DNA of 24,122 nt from Saccoglossus kowalevskii (taxonomy: Eukaryota; Hemichordata; Enteropneusta; Harrimaniidae), in assembly GCF_000003605.2 (NCBI RefSeq), contig NW_003125894.1, positions 113,364 through 137,485 on the forward strand, written 5' to 3'. The position numbers and the translations under genes were made by a program. Of the stretch, positions 1-13,626 are shown in pieces (the first letter of the stretch is position 1; each line of letters opens with the position of its first letter). A model generated the notes under the pieces. It ran no database searches, had not been told where the DNA came from, and saw only the letters and a list, made by a program, of their open reading frames with translations.

Positions 1-2000
1 TGGGCCAGTCATTTTAAACTGTGTAATCAAATCTATGTATACTAAACAAGAGTAAGTTATGAAAAGAAAAATACCCGGTACTATTCACTATTAAAGTCAC
101 AACACAATCCATACCAATCAGTTAACAAGGAAGCTTTTTACAATTTTTTTAAATTATTAGTTACTGTTTTATACTCGTATTTAAACAAAATCCCAATCCC
201 AATGTAACATAGTTTCCATGTACAGCACTATGACACAGCTATTTAATACCAAATCAATATTTAAATTGTCTAAAGCATGCACTGCCCACTATATCGACAT
301 CATCATGACAAACCGGCACTTAACACCGAGACATGCGTCTCCTGAAGTTTATCAAAGTACACATCGAAATAAAACTTATCTAACAATGGGGAGAAAAGAA
401 GTATGTTTTGCTCTTGTTTTGTTTGGTTACCTTAGCAACTGGCACGTTGATAGGGTGAGGTTATTAAAGCCTAGCCTGTAACATTGTGTACCCAGTGTTA
501 GTCTATGGACCCTAGATTGCATGTGAGTACATGTCCTGTGCATGCACACACATGTACACGTTGTTAACAACTCACAAGGAGCACAGGCCAAATAACTCAA
601 CTGACAGTAAAATTAATCTTGAAAAATCTATATTTCAAATTCAATACTAAGAACAATTTTGACATATACATATGCACGTTTTTTTTTCATTTCAAATGAT
701 ATTGGCAAGATTTGTGGAAACTTTAATGACCTGACATGATGGATTTTATTTTTTAGGTTGTTTCAAGTTTCACAAAGACATGCTCTTCGGCCTAGCAACC
801 ATTCTGGTCATCAAAGCTTTACAGGTTTCTGTCATGCATTTTTGTGGGGCCATTTAAATAGTCATGTACATATACAACATGTAGGCCTTTCACCTAATAT
901 ATCTGAGTAATAAAGTTGTTCAACCACTTTGTCTAATAAAGAAGGGGAGAGAGTGATGTCGCTGCTATTTTCAGAGTACCGGTAACCCTCTTGGTGACGC
1001 TATTAAATATTACTAAAAACAAAGGACTGGTTCATTTTATTGGCAAGGGGGCACAGCATAGTTTGGAGGATGATTGGTTATGTCACTGTATAGGCAGATG
1101 ATCAGATGGTTGAAATTATAATTAACAACCAGCTAACCACACTGCCACACTGTGGCATATAGTAAGTCCAACCCTACCCTGTGCAAACAATGGAATCTTC
1201 CACCATCAAAGTAACAAGACAATACCTTCTAATTTTTTACTGCTGGGCGGAATATTGATTTTCGCCGTGCACTTTGAAACACAGATAAGAAACAGGTCAG
1301 TGTCATGTGATGTGTCAAGTGACCAATCACATAGTGACCTTCATATAATCTAGTGAACAGTAGTCATCATGATGTTACCATGCTACTGAATTGAAACAAC
1401 ACATACTACACACATCAAATGCGGACTAAATATATATACTCCTATCCCCCATCTGTTTCCCACTTCCTCTTTCGCACATTATGCCGAGTCAATTTCAAAC
1501 CACAATCTAAGTTTTCAATGAGATGACATGAAATCTTGGCATAACAGGTGATAAAAAAAAAATTTGGTATAATTTATTGAAAAATGAACAATTCTGATAT
1601 CATGATTGAATAAACTGAAACCAATCCCTGAACTACAGATGAAAAGCAACGTTTATTCACAGACAAAGAACAGCCAATAAAAAAAAAACATGGAATTAGC
1701 CACATAATAGGAAAACAAAACAATTGGGTCTAAGCAACCATTGTCAAGCTGAATTCTGCACTCCAACAATTGCATTGTCTAACAAACTGAGCCTAACCCA
1801 CTGTATCTACCTTGACAACACTTAATATAATACAAGAGGGGTCACCCTGATCCATCACCAACCTCCCCTTTTCGGAGCCTTAGCTACAGAAATTTTTTAA
1901 CAAGTAGAATGCTTGAACTGGCATGGTGTAAAATGACTGGCCCACTTTGAGATCAAAAGAGAGAATGAAATTGAGCAGAAAATGGTACAAAAAAACTTAC
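1..2000 (-). other. POLR2H intron 3 (partial), no other gene seen
   Basis: This is the 5' part of the intron after POLR2H exon 3, beginning with the donor GTAAGT read leftward from 2000. It is AT-rich with homopolymer A/T runs. A 264-bp open frame at 218-481 has no recognisable protein and no splice support. Around 1290-1330 there is an imperfect dyad with 7-bp arms (ATGTGAT and ATCACAT). Nothing else could be named. Confidence 0.8.
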
Positions 2001-2181
2001 AATTTTGTTGCAGCGTCCATAGCAGTCTCATCTCCTTCAATCTTGTAGACCTTTCCATACATTACATACTCAAACTGGTCAGCCCTACTGGGCACGCCAT
2101 CACTCAGGGGGGTATATTCACCATCATCTGGGTAGCCATCTTCCCGCAGGGTTGAGGCAAGCACCAACCGGAATTTATCAG
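2001..2181 (-). CDS. POLR2H: POLR2H (RPB8) coding exon 3; last exon lies outside
   Basis: Third coding exon, 181 bp, entering in phase 1 and leaving in phase 2, covering about residues 53-112 plus two bases of codon 113. Recognisable stretches are [19 protein letters not shown], then the family signature [20 protein letters not shown] and [10 protein letters not shown]. Relative to the human protein there is about one extra residue in the loop between DDGEY and PSRADQ. The acceptor CTTCTTCCAG and donor GTAAGT are strong. Vertebrate RPB8 is about 150 residues, so roughly 38 C-terminal residues are missing. I looked on the minus strand of 1-2000 for the expected Tyr-Gly-Gly-Leu-Leu and Leu-Leu-Met-Lys-Lys motifs and did not find them, so the last exon should lie beyond position 1 and the third intron exceeds 2 kb. 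Confidence 0.95.
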
Positions 2182-4157
2182 CTGGAAGAAGAAAAATGAA
2201 TGGAATGCGTCAGTACGGTCATTGGACTAGCATGAACGATTTGTGACCACACAGTTATTCCTCAATGGCAGTATGCTGACAGCGTGATCGTAAAAGAATG
2301 AAACCTGGCACATAGCCAGATTTCCTATTTGATATCAGTCAAAGACGACGTTGTAATCCTTTGTGCGCCACCGGTATTCGCTAAGCAGTTAGCCGTGGGA
2401 ATGGCTGATTCATTGGTCGGCTCTCAGAGAAAACCGAACTCCCCAGCTTGCGACAAACTCGTAGTCATTTATTACCCAGGCTTGTTCATACTTGTCGTGA
2501 CTTTGTGGCGCATTTCGGATACCAACGTATGTTCGTACTGATTCTAATCACGTTTCCCGCCATACAATCTTTTTATGTCTGACTAGCTGTATACGACCGG
2601 CCATTAAATTTCAACTTCAATATAATATAAACTATCTATAAACCTAAATGATCCTAGACAATAATGTTCCAAATTATATTTTAAGAAACAATCTTGATGG
2701 AAGCCATAGCTGTTATTTTAGAGCAAAATAGAAAAGTTTTTTCAAGGTAAAATTATAGGGATATAAATTTCAAATTTGAGATAACACTTCAGGTACCAAT
2801 TTCGACAAATTCAGTGTATATTTAGTACTGCTTTAAGGGCAGCCATGACCGAAAACCAGTTAAAAATTTAACTTCTAACAGTCATTACAGCAAAAAAAGT
2901 TTTTCAACACAAGCTAGACTTCACGAGGCAATGCAAAACAAAAATGGATTTGAGAATTGAGAAATATTTGTAACCATTTGAATTCATGCAGTTCAAAAAA
3001 AAAAAAATATCTCAGTGTTTCATCGAAAGAATTTACAAATAACACACATACTTGAGCATACAAGTGCAAATTTGGCAAATCATTTTGTTCTAGAAATATA
3101 CTGGGGGCACACAGAGGACAGGTATGCTACAGCTGAATGTGTAGATTGTGGCGGCAACTTATAATAGGGTTTAATTGCTTAGCAGTTTCCGCGTGGACAT
3201 GTTTCCCTCCAAAATCAGATAAAGGTGTGTTCCCTCTAAAGTTGACAATTGCCTTTAAACGGACAATACTTCTTAATATGTGTTACAATTTAGAAACTTA
3301 AGTCACCTTTAAAGGGAAAAAAAGTTTCAATCAAGATAGAAATTTTGATCAGTGGTGATTTTTTAACAATTTCGACTTAGGAGAAAAAAAAAACTTTTTA
3401 CACTTAGACAAGTATAATATTGATAAAAAAGAGAACACATCACTGTTACAAATTCTCTCTCTGTTTCTACAATGTATTTTAACATTTACAGCGTGAGAAA
3501 GAATTTACTTGAAATCTCAAGACAGAAATGGTTCAGGTATGAGACAAAATGCGATAATACTATCTGATATGGAAGGTGTTTCCCTCCAAATTTTGAACTT
3601 TGTTCCAACTTGTAAACTAGATACAGTCCAAGCCCGCCCTACAGTCTACAGAAAATTGTCAAGGGGGTACCCAATTGTTCGGGGTAAAAAATAATCAGGT
3701 TTGCTAGCCAGCCATGGTAGTTCTCTTTCTGAATAGAAAAGATTGCCAAAATGAATTGTAGAGAAGTATTGCAATGGTTTGGAATTCAGCTATCATGATC
3801 TAATCAGCAGAAATGGACAAGTAGGGCACCGATAACTGCAGTCAACATGAACATATGAAGGAATGTAAAACATTGAGGACTGACATAGCAATACCTTTTC
3901 TGCCAAGGTGGAACGATTAAGGAAACAGACATGGCAAGCCAGGTACATTAAAAACAACTAAACAAATGTCACCAACAGGGAAAGTAATCAGAAAAAAAAA
4001 ACTTACTTCAAGTCATATTTGACAGAGCAGAGGCTTCGCTAAGTGACCATACTGTCTGCATGTATGACACTGCTAGCAGAGCTGCGATACTGGACTGTAA
4101 GTCCCAATGGGTAATGCCACACTGACAAACCATGAGGGGCGTCCGACTCTTAAAGCC

Positions 4158-4228
4158 ACAGTTTCCCTCCAAAATTTGCAAATACTAAATGAGCGGCCAA
4201 TGAGGCGACTTCCCTCTCAAATTTGAAT
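4158..4228 (+). repeat. TTCCCTCC-type paired motif module (plus-oriented)
   Basis: GTTTCCCTCCAAAATTTGCA, with CTTCCCTCTCAAATTTG about 50 bp later, is the reverse-complement counterpart of the modules at 6.4-7.7 kb. Similar plus-oriented motifs occur at 3199-3244 (two motifs) and at about 3578. Confidence 0.55.
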
Positions 4229-6026
4229 AGTCGACTCTGCTTGTGAGGTGGGAACTGGACCCCCTAAGCCGTCACTTGTCACAGGTATTGTAAGGTCACT
4301 TCAAAGCACATACTGTGAAATCCACATTTGGGCACCATGCCAAGTCACATGGCCCCAAAACAGTTATAGAATACCTAATATTGGCTTCAATCTTGCCAAA
4401 ATACTGATTTAAACACCAGAAAATAATAAAACACTAACAAGCGCACCAGTGACAATTTCCCGTGCTGGACATTTAAAAATTTAAAGGGACTATGAGGGAA
4501 GTTTTAAAACAAGATTAAACAAACTGAAATCCTGCCTCTGTGTAGTTAAACTATAGACAGAACATGTCAAAGCATGAAATAATCTAGTTTCAACATGATT
4601 TACACTGTCAACGTTGACCCCATCTGGAATTTCAGCAGATATCTCAGTAAAGTTCCACGAGTCACTCCACTGACATAAATTTCACCACATTTTTGTTTCA
4701 CAGTGTAAATGTCAGCGATTTTGTACTCAAATCTCGGTAAGTTTTAGAGTGTAACGACAAGTCGCTACCTGTCCAATATGGAGATCTGACCGATATTCAG
4801 TTAACTATTATGACGTGGGTAGAATTCCTGCCCTGTCATTGTGGCGCAGTAGGTAATACTTCATTCAATACCCCCTCTACAAAAGTAACCTTGAAGACTC
4901 GTATCCAAGGTACATCATTTTCATTGCCTTTGGGGTGTGACGCAAACACAGTTACCCTGACACATGGCAACAAAACACCAATTACAGCAAAATGTCCCCA
5001 AAAATTGGCTCATATGATATAATGACATGAACCAGCAAGGAAATATAACCCCAACTTAATTCATTAAATTGACCAAAAGTCTGTCTTTTTCACCAAGATT
5101 ACAATTTTATCCTATCCTTCACATATTGATAACTGCAGCATGTGGCCCCGTTATTGAGTAATTCAGGTTTTTTACTGGCATCCATTTCCCCTGATTCACC
5201 TTGACAATTTTTTATCTCCGATTACGAAGGCCATTTTAATGATCTCGGGCAAAGAAAGAAGTATTATTGTTGTTTCTTGAGCAACCATTGCCTACTGTGT
5301 ATAAATCAATATTCTAGGCAATTTGTTTTATTTGGATTTTAAAGTCTGGCAGGCTTCCAACATGCGAGTGTGTGGCGCGAATGTAATGTTTGGTTTGCTG
5401 CAGATACACGTACGAGTGAGTGACGTAGAACTGCTGGTCATTTGACATGCAGGTTCAAACTGGAAACTGTGACACAAATATTTGGAAAAAAAAATGCTAG
5501 GAAGCGATCGGCAACGAATTAACAGCCATGTGATATAAGGGCAACAGATTTTAAGGAAGCTTACGATGAACTATGCTTCAGTTGGCCAGGGAAATTGACA
5601 TGAGTGGTCAAGAATTCTAGAGAAAAACTTAAATTATAATCACTTTAATAACAATGTTGTTCAAGCCTAAACCACTCCCTACATTTAAGATATTATTATT
5701 GTGTTTTTTGTTCAAGATTTTGTATTATCAAACCTCAACTCATTTTGAGAAATGCAATATCAGGTTTGTACATATATTATCACATGACCAGCGAAAAAAC
5801 AAGATAAAGTATTAAAATCAAAGAAATTTTTGGAATATTCATAATGGTATGCCACTGACACATGTTTTCAAAATCAGAAGGGTTTCCTGGTTAAAAAATT
5901 TGCATCAAAAATAAAATAATAGGATTAAAGAAAAAAAATAAAATCAGCCATGGAGCCCAGTTAGGTTATAAAAGTGGTCTTTATAACCAATTCCACTGCA
6001 AGTCATCTTAACTTTGAACTGGTGGG

Positions 6027-6070
6027 GCTCATTTGCATAGAAGCACATGGGGGCAGCCATCTTGGATTTC
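6027..6070 (-). repeat. Octamer/YY1-like block, copy 1
   Basis: The plus strand reads GCTCATTTGCATAGAAGCAC, then ATGGGGGCAGCCATCTTGG. On the minus strand this gives AAGATGGCTGCC (YY1-like) followed by ATGCAAAT (POU octamer). It matches 7301-7344 at about 37 of 40 positions. Confidence 0.8.
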
Positions 6071-6395
6071 TTAACGCCAAAATACATACATTCAACATGT
6101 ACATCTGGACTGTCAAAATTGGTGTACATTAGTGAAAATAACATTTTATTTCTACTCCAAATCAATACAAAATAAAACCGTCTAATTTATAGATTGAATT
6201 AGCCCATTTTTTTTTCTTTTTGCAGTTTAAAAGAAGGTTTATAATTAGTACAGAAAATAACACTACTAGGTTAGGTTGCAAAGATAGATATCAACTTCAA
6301 AATAAATTTAATGTTTCTTCAAACAAGTGAAACGATTTACTGAATTAATAAGCTGTATCAATATTTTCAGGCGACCTTTTTGAGCAAATTTCCAA

Positions 6396-6470
6396 CTTTG
6401 GAGGGAATCTTTTCAAGATGTTTCAACTTGAAAATACAAGCTCCTGTTTATGCAAGTTTTGGAGGGAAAG
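6396..6470 (-). repeat. TTCCCTCC-type paired motif module (minus-oriented)
   Basis: The module has TTTGGAGGGAA at both ends, about 60 bp apart, enclosing GTTTCAACTTGAAAATAC. Related modules lie at about 7066-7132 and 7637-7706; they share the GTTTCAA/AACTTGAAAAT middle and the TATGCAAGTTTT(G/C)GAGGGAA edge to varying degrees. Confidence 0.6.
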
Positions 6471-6598
6471 ATACAACACATATTTCTGCATAGGCGAGGT
6501 GTTGTAAAACCCCTCAGTTGTACACAAATAAATACACTTCCAAACAATTTCAGAACACCACTGTGACAAACCTTGACTTTTCACAGCTCAGTTACATT

Positions 6599-6810
6599 TA
6601 CTATAAAATCCTTAATTTTCATTCTGATTTTATATTTGCTACTTTTGATGAAGGGCTGAATTCAGTGAAAATAAAATCGAGTTAATATACTTTTTTTTCT
6701 TATATTTTACATTCAACTTGTCAAAAAAATTAGTGAAAATAAATTCCATACAAAACACCCAAAATTCTTTTCAGTGAAAATTAATCCCAGCCATTTCACA
6801 AAATTTACTA
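6599..6810 (-). mobile_element. Diverged second copy of the same MITE
   Basis: Reverse-complementing the element at 19145-19356 gives a sequence that aligns along this whole stretch. Shared stretches include AGTGAAAATAAA, AATATACTTTTTTT and AGTGAAAATAAATTCCATAC, followed by AAAAC. Length is about the same (212 bp). The termini have decayed (left TACTATAAAAT, right TTTACTA), so this copy looks older. It sits in POLR2H intron 2 in the opposite orientation. Confidence 0.75.
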
Positions 6811-7300
6811 CCTGGCTGATTTTAATTAATTCCCAAAATTTAGTTGAACATTTAAAATTGAGTTGATTACATCTGATAAGTACAACAAGATATGGATGAA
6901 AACTAAATTAATAGGTTAGTTTTAGTTTGAGTGATATTTGACAGGAATTTGTCTGGATACATTACTACATTTTTCAAACAACTGTAAAATTCTTTTTATT
7001 TTTTAAATTACAGACTTAAGCTACACTAGATTTTAGAGGTTGTTACAAGGATTGAATGTCTAGGAAGTTTGGGGGGAGTTTTTGCTGAGTTTAAACTTGA
7101 AAATGCATGTATAATCGTACAAAAATTTTGGAGGGAACCCTAAATTTAGTTGCAATTAAATACAATATATTCCTTTTCCCCCATTTTGATTTAGGGAGAA
7201 CTAACTGAACTTTAATTATGATTATATGATAATATAGAAAGTTTTGAAAGGTTTCTGAGCCAGTATATTTACCACTCAAGACTCTGACAATTGTAGCGAA

Positions 7301-7344
7301 GCTCATTTGCATGAAAGCACATGGGGGCTGCCATCTTGGTTTTT
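7301..7344 (-). repeat. Octamer/YY1-like block, copy 2
   Basis: The plus strand reads GCTCATTTGCATGAAAGCAC, then ATGGGGGCTGCCATCTTGG, in the same orientation as 6027-6070 and 1.27 kb away. The flanks are not obviously similar beyond the block. Confidence 0.8.
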
Positions 7345-7726
7345 CCATAGAAACACAATAAAGTTGAAAGTTACTAAACAAAATCAAAAACATTGCAACT
7401 CACAAATTCATTTTAAACAGATGCACAAGAGAATATTATAATTTATCTGAAATCTGTGCAATCAGAATTGTTTTTTATCAAAACAAAAATGCAAACAAAA
7501 ATTTTATTTCACACAAAACGAGTTCTTGGTAACTTATTGTTTATGAATAATCCTCAAAACATCATAAAACAGTTCACACATACGTGTAATTACTGTCTCC
7601 AGAGCTTTTAAATTGTTTTAGAAGATTCATTAACATATTTTGGGAAGGAGTCTAGATCTGTTTCAATTTGACACATCAAATACTTGCCTATGCAAGTTTT
7701 CGAGGGAAACCAAGCCAGAGTCAACA

Positions 7727-7759
7727 GTGAGTGAATGAATGAGTGAATGAATGAATGAA
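7727..7759. repeat. (GAAT)n / (GAGT) tetranucleotide microsatellite
   Basis: A run of about eight tetranucleotides alternating GAGT and GAAT. Confidence 0.9.
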
Positions 7760-9673
7760 CATTTTATCTACTCAACCTTTCAGATTAGAATGCTATGATG
7801 GATTTTACATTTTACACCCTACATACTTAGAAAATCAATACCCTTTCTCTTCCATTCTGATTCTTTAAACAGGGCCTATTTTTATTACCTATTAAGACTT
7901 TGCGAGAGTATCACCTTCCTCAGAAAACCAAATTTGATTTTTATTTTCATATGACATGCAACAACAAGAAACAGAATCTTGAAGATTTGAATGAAAGATA
8001 TTATGCACACGATTCAAGCTAATTATATTTTAAAGGCTAGTTTCTGTATTGTAGCAGATATAGAGTATTAAAATCTGTGTTTAATTGCAAGAAACTATTA
8101 ACAATATAAATGTCAATTTATGGAGGGGGGACTTCAAGTTGTTAGGAAACAGAGCGATTTAAGTTGTACTCAATTGTGCTTCAAAAGAAAGTAAAACCAG
8201 AATTATTAAGAGATTATTACAGGTAGAGATACATACAAGCCAAGTTTCTTTTTGCGGGACTTATGTTAACCAAACTCATTGAGTGCTAACTTAACAGGTT
8301 CCTTTATAAGCATATGCACTTCTAATAGAAACAATTACAATATCCACATTAAGCTACACACAATTTGGAAATGATAAATGCCTCCTCCGAGTGGGACTAA
8401 TTGAGCATGGAGTGTAGGGATATTATGAGTTAAAGTTTTACAAATGAACTGAATCTGGATTATATTCAAATTCAATGTTACAGGGAATTATTGAATGTAC
8501 ATTACGAAATAAAAAGACAAGTGTGAACTATCCCGTATACGGTTCTCGATGGTGATGATATCTGATTTAAATTTTACAAGAGCTATGCTTAGGAATGCAG
8601 AAGGCTATAGACACAAAACTGGAAACCATTTTAAATATTTTTAAAAGTGTTCAAGGTCTCAACAACTTTAAAATGGATATCAGCCATGATGTTTTTTAAA
8701 AAACTTGCATTGTCTGATAAAAATAACAAAAAATACAAGTAACTAATTATAAATTGAGAACTCAATCAAAGGTAATTACAACTTTGTTTTGCAATGAGGG
8801 ATAGCCATGTTTAAATGAATTTAAAGGCTATTGTACTTGAGTTCAACTGACAGTTTTTTTAAATTTAAAAAGACAAGCATAGACAGGCATTTAAACTGTT
8901 TTAGTAGTGTCATGCAAATCTCATTGTATACAGCCACCCCTAAAAACCTGTCAATGGTGCAGACTTTTATTGAAGACTAAACCATTTATGACCAAACTAG
9001 GGACCGAAGCATGTCTCAACAAATTCCAGAGATCTGCGAGCTTGGCACCACAGTGTTTCTTGTTGCTACGGCAGAAATGCACAATGCTGACAATGTAGTA
9101 ACCAATGGGACTTTTCACCTCTTAATATGAAAGCTTTGACATGGCCTCACTATACAGGTCAGGTTGGAGATACTGGTACCGATTAAAATCTCACGTAAAC
9201 TGGATTTATTTTCAGTTCTCCCTATGGGAAAAATAGGTACTCAGCAATTAGGTATGATTAGAGACAGACTTGACAGTATTCTATAATTACCAGTCAAGTT
9301 TCAGAACTTGGACAAATCTATCGCACATACAGTTTTAGGATTTAAGGTTATACTAAGGTCGTAACCAGGGATTGTATTTTGGCCATTCTGTTAGCGAGCG
9401 GAAAACAAAAATAAAATCAACTTAATCTATCAATACTTTTCAAGTACAATGGTATGAATTTAAATCAATTTTGAGGGGGAGGGGGTAAGCTTAGGGGTCT
9501 GCAAAGTTTCTTTAATGGAGGTTAAAATATTATTATTTGGTGAATAGATAACTCTACCTTAGTTAAAAATGTAATGAATCGTTTTTTGTTTTTTTAAAGT
9601 TGAATTTAAATCATTATGTTACAAACTTTTAATTAACCTTTTCTAATTGCAGTATTTTATATTTCTTTAAATT

Positions 9674-9768
9674 GTACCGAATTGGTGTAAAATAAGTTGT
9701 GTGGACAAGAATTTGCTTGATGTAGGACTCATAGTGACGTAAACAACGCGTGTAAAATACATTTGTTT
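9674..9768 (+). repeat. 95-bp dispersed repeat, copy 1 (in POLR2H intron 2)
   Basis: It starts GTACCGAATTGGTGTAAAAT and ends AAAATACATTTGTTT. It matches 12590-12683 with about three substitutions and one indel by hand alignment (about 96% identity). It contains TGACGTAA, a CRE-like half-palindrome. No terminal inverted repeats or poly-A tail are seen. Confidence 0.9.
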
Positions 9769-9916
9769 AGGTTGTATAACAAATAAGCAACACACAGGCC
9801 ATGGATAGCATAGAGATGTAGAAGGGTTAGATTGGGGTGGGGTAATATGTAAATATCTGGCCCAGCACTTACTTTGTACTGGTTTACAGCGGATATAGGG
9901 GGGCCAGGTTACCTAC

Positions 9917-10000
9917 CTAGTTCAACTGGATAAAGCTGAGTGTTCACATCTAATATCAACTCCATTTTAAAACTCTCGCTTTCGCAGTGTAGACGGGAAA
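9917..10000 (-). CDS. POLR2H: POLR2H (RPB8) coding exon 2
   Basis: Second coding exon, 84 bp, phase 1 at both ends, encoding residues 25-52. It contains [19 protein letters not shown] followed by TQLYPVEL, the conserved N-terminal half of RPB8, which folds as part of the OB-like subunit barrel in known polymerase structures. The acceptor is CCAG preceded on the minus strand by a long, nearly pure pyrimidine tract (seen on the plus strand as the A/G-rich run at 10005-10040). The donor is GTAGGT. Joined to exons 1 and 3, the frame is continuous and the order matches the vertebrate protein without gaps at the junctions. Assignment rests on residue-by-residue recognition from memory, not on a database search. 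Confidence 0.95.
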
Positions 10001-11330
<1,330 letters not shown>

Positions 11331-12589
11331 TACACATGATAGAAAATGCAGTATACCTGAATAACTTTATCTTTATAACTTTAAATAAATTGAATAAATA
11401 GCAAAATGTTATATTTTTTTTTTCTTGTCGGGGTGGATTTAGCATGCCGAACGAGGCATGATTCCTTTTTTAATCACTGCAGTCCAATGCCATGATAACC
11501 TAGAAAGTCTTACATTGGTGTCATTATGACACCGTGACATGGTAACACCTCGTTGAGTTTTAGGGTACAGCAATCTTATGTACCAAATAATATTGGTATT
11601 TAATTATTTCAACGCGCATATTGATTGTATGGAGCCTTGCTTGTAGTTTAAAACGTGTGCATTGACTGGATGGATTTTGCTAAAAGTTCAAACTACAGGC
11701 AGCAAAGAAAATACTTATGAAATATACAAATACACACAATGTAACAGCAACAAAAGTATACTATGCACTGGGAAAAAGAGAAAAAAAATGAATATGCAGA
11801 CCTCGTAATCATTTTCAAGTTCTTTGAAATGATATTTTCCGCGTAAATTAAAAGTAAAAACATAACTGAAAAAATCTTCCCTCTCTCCGTTGTTGGCAGA
11901 ATCGACTATTCGCTATGTAAGTTAAGGTAGCAGGATAGTTTTTTTGCATGAAAAATATAAACACCTATAATCGGAATAAATTTTACAAGAAACCATACAA
12001 TCTATATATGTTTGGAAAGCTCTTGACTTGTATTTTCCTATTATTAATATTTTGTGAACATTGTGTTTGTTTTAGCGTCACGTGGTTCTGAAAATCAGCG
12101 GGGCTGGTAATTTAACTAACGTGAATAATTTCGCATAGGTCATTACCAATTTCAATGTGGTCACAAACGCTGACAGAAATTACTTGTACCGAAATTATTT
12201 GTACCGAAATGCTTTCAGCTTTGTATTGTATTGTAAAATAGTTTTTTGGATATGCAAGGCACAGACTAATAATGATTGAAAGATAATTATGCTTAATAAT
12301 AGCATTACATTTATCAGAAAAGGCAGAATAAAACAAAATTTTTTCGTTGTTTACTTATTATTAGTTTAAATGTGATAAAATAATAACAGGGCATTTGATG
12401 ATATATGATGGTAAGTGTGGAGTTTCGCTAATCCTGAGTTCCGAGGAAGTCACCATGACTCTCTGGTAGGGATGACACGTAGATAATAAACGTAAATTCA
12501 TTAGGACCTATATGTATTTTTAACAGTCTTCCGTATTACAAATCCTCAGCTGATTTTAGTTGGGAACCCTCTTAAATGTAACATTTGAT

Positions 12590-12683
12590 GTACCGAATTG
12601 GTGTAAAATAAGTTGTGTGGACAAGAATTTGCTCGATGTAGTACTGATAGTGACGTAAACAACGCGTGTAAAATACATTGTTT
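12590..12683 (+). repeat. 95-bp dispersed repeat, copy 2 (intergenic)
   Basis: Same orientation as copy 1 at 9674-9768, 2.9 kb away, and nearly identical over its full length. Flanking sequences do not match, which suggests a mobile or gene-converted unit rather than a larger segmental duplication. Confidence 0.9.
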
Positions 12684-13626
12684 GTGTGAGAAAATTTGAA
12701 CACGCGCTGCGCGTCGACTACTGTTTTTTGAGCGTTATGATTGTCGATTTAAGGAAAATATTGATGAGACTAATCGGGAAATGATTTCCTTCTACACTAG
12801 AGGCAATGGTTTAAGCATTCGTAGATTCGCTCACTGAATTGATTGATTTGTCTACACAAGTGGCCACAGTCACCCACAATTACTGTTTTAAAACTCATTG
12901 TATACAAGCCCCTGTACACTGTCTATTACACGACGACTCTATATGTTTTGCAATAATAGTACTCTTAAAATTGTGTTTAAACACAACTGTATTAGAAGCT
13001 AGCATAACTGAAAACAGTGGGTATAATCGCGTGTGTTCTTTGCTCGGTTATTAAAAACTAGCAACCATTTCTACTTGAAAGTTATGGAAAGCAGGAACCC
13101 AGTGATTTGGGCAATACTAAATAGAAGTTTTTTTAAAAAAAAAAAAAATATGTACAAAAATGAGTGCGAGATATAAGGAAAACTTTTCGTCATGGGCTAC
13201 GCATGTGAAATGACAAAACAAAAAAATCGACTGATGTTGCCGTTGGCGGTGTTCTTCTGAAAGAGAATAGAGTAATTCCAATATATGTTATATTGTAAGA
13301 TAAAATGTATGTAAACATATGTATCAAACAATCGATTATGTACACTCAGTAACTCATATCATAATTCTTGCATGCGCCCTCAGCGGCACATGTTGGGTTT
13401 TTAGATATAATAAGGGGAATTTCGCATTTCCCAACAATTTGGACTATCATCCCATTTGTCATAATATCGAGTTATATACTCCAAATATGCAGGGTTGGTG
13501 TGATTTTAGAAAGTCGTGATTGAAGCTAGTGTGTTTTTTGAATGTTTTATATAATTCCACCAAACGCCAAAACGTTCATGCCTCATATAAGGTTACATCC
13601 GTGAAGAGATATTTATTGTAAAACTG

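Larger units (their letters stand above)
2182..9916 (-). other. POLR2H intron 2 (7.7 kb) with repeats
   Basis: Long intron between exons 2 and 3, bounded by GTAGGT at 9916-9911 and CTTCCAG at 2182 on the minus strand. It contains a MITE copy (6599-6810), paired TTCCCTCC-type motif modules on both sides of about 5 kb, a duplicated octamer/YY1-like block (6027 and 7301), a GAAT microsatellite (7727-7759) and one copy of a 95-bp dispersed repeat (9674-9768). CpG is scarce, for example about 12 in 6181-8160 by hand count. Short open frames at 2329-2541, 4810-5022, 5944-6165, 7091-7393 and 8907-9098 show no recognisable protein. The stretch 2210-2580 looks less AT-rich than its surroundings but holds nothing I recognise. 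Confidence 0.85.

Noticed and set aside
770-824. Possible tiny plus-strand exon bounded by TTTTTTAG and a GT after TTTACAG
   Set aside because: No partner exon or protein match; AG/GT pairs are common by chance in this AT-rich intron.
2329-2541. 70-codon open frame in a less AT-rich stretch near POLR2H exon 3
   Set aside because: No recognisable domain or splice logic; consistent with chance.
5448-5470. GGTTCAAAC, resembling a tRNA B box
   Set aside because: No A box at the right distance and no cloverleaf could be drawn.
5944-7393. Minus-strand frames at 5944-6165 and 7091-7393 that share peptide-like similarity
   Set aside because: The similarity comes from the 44-bp duplicated block; outside it the frames are unrelated.
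8907-9122. Overlapping short frames around 8.9-9.1 kb on both strands
   Set aside because: None gives a recognisable protein and stops break the alternatives within about 60 codons.
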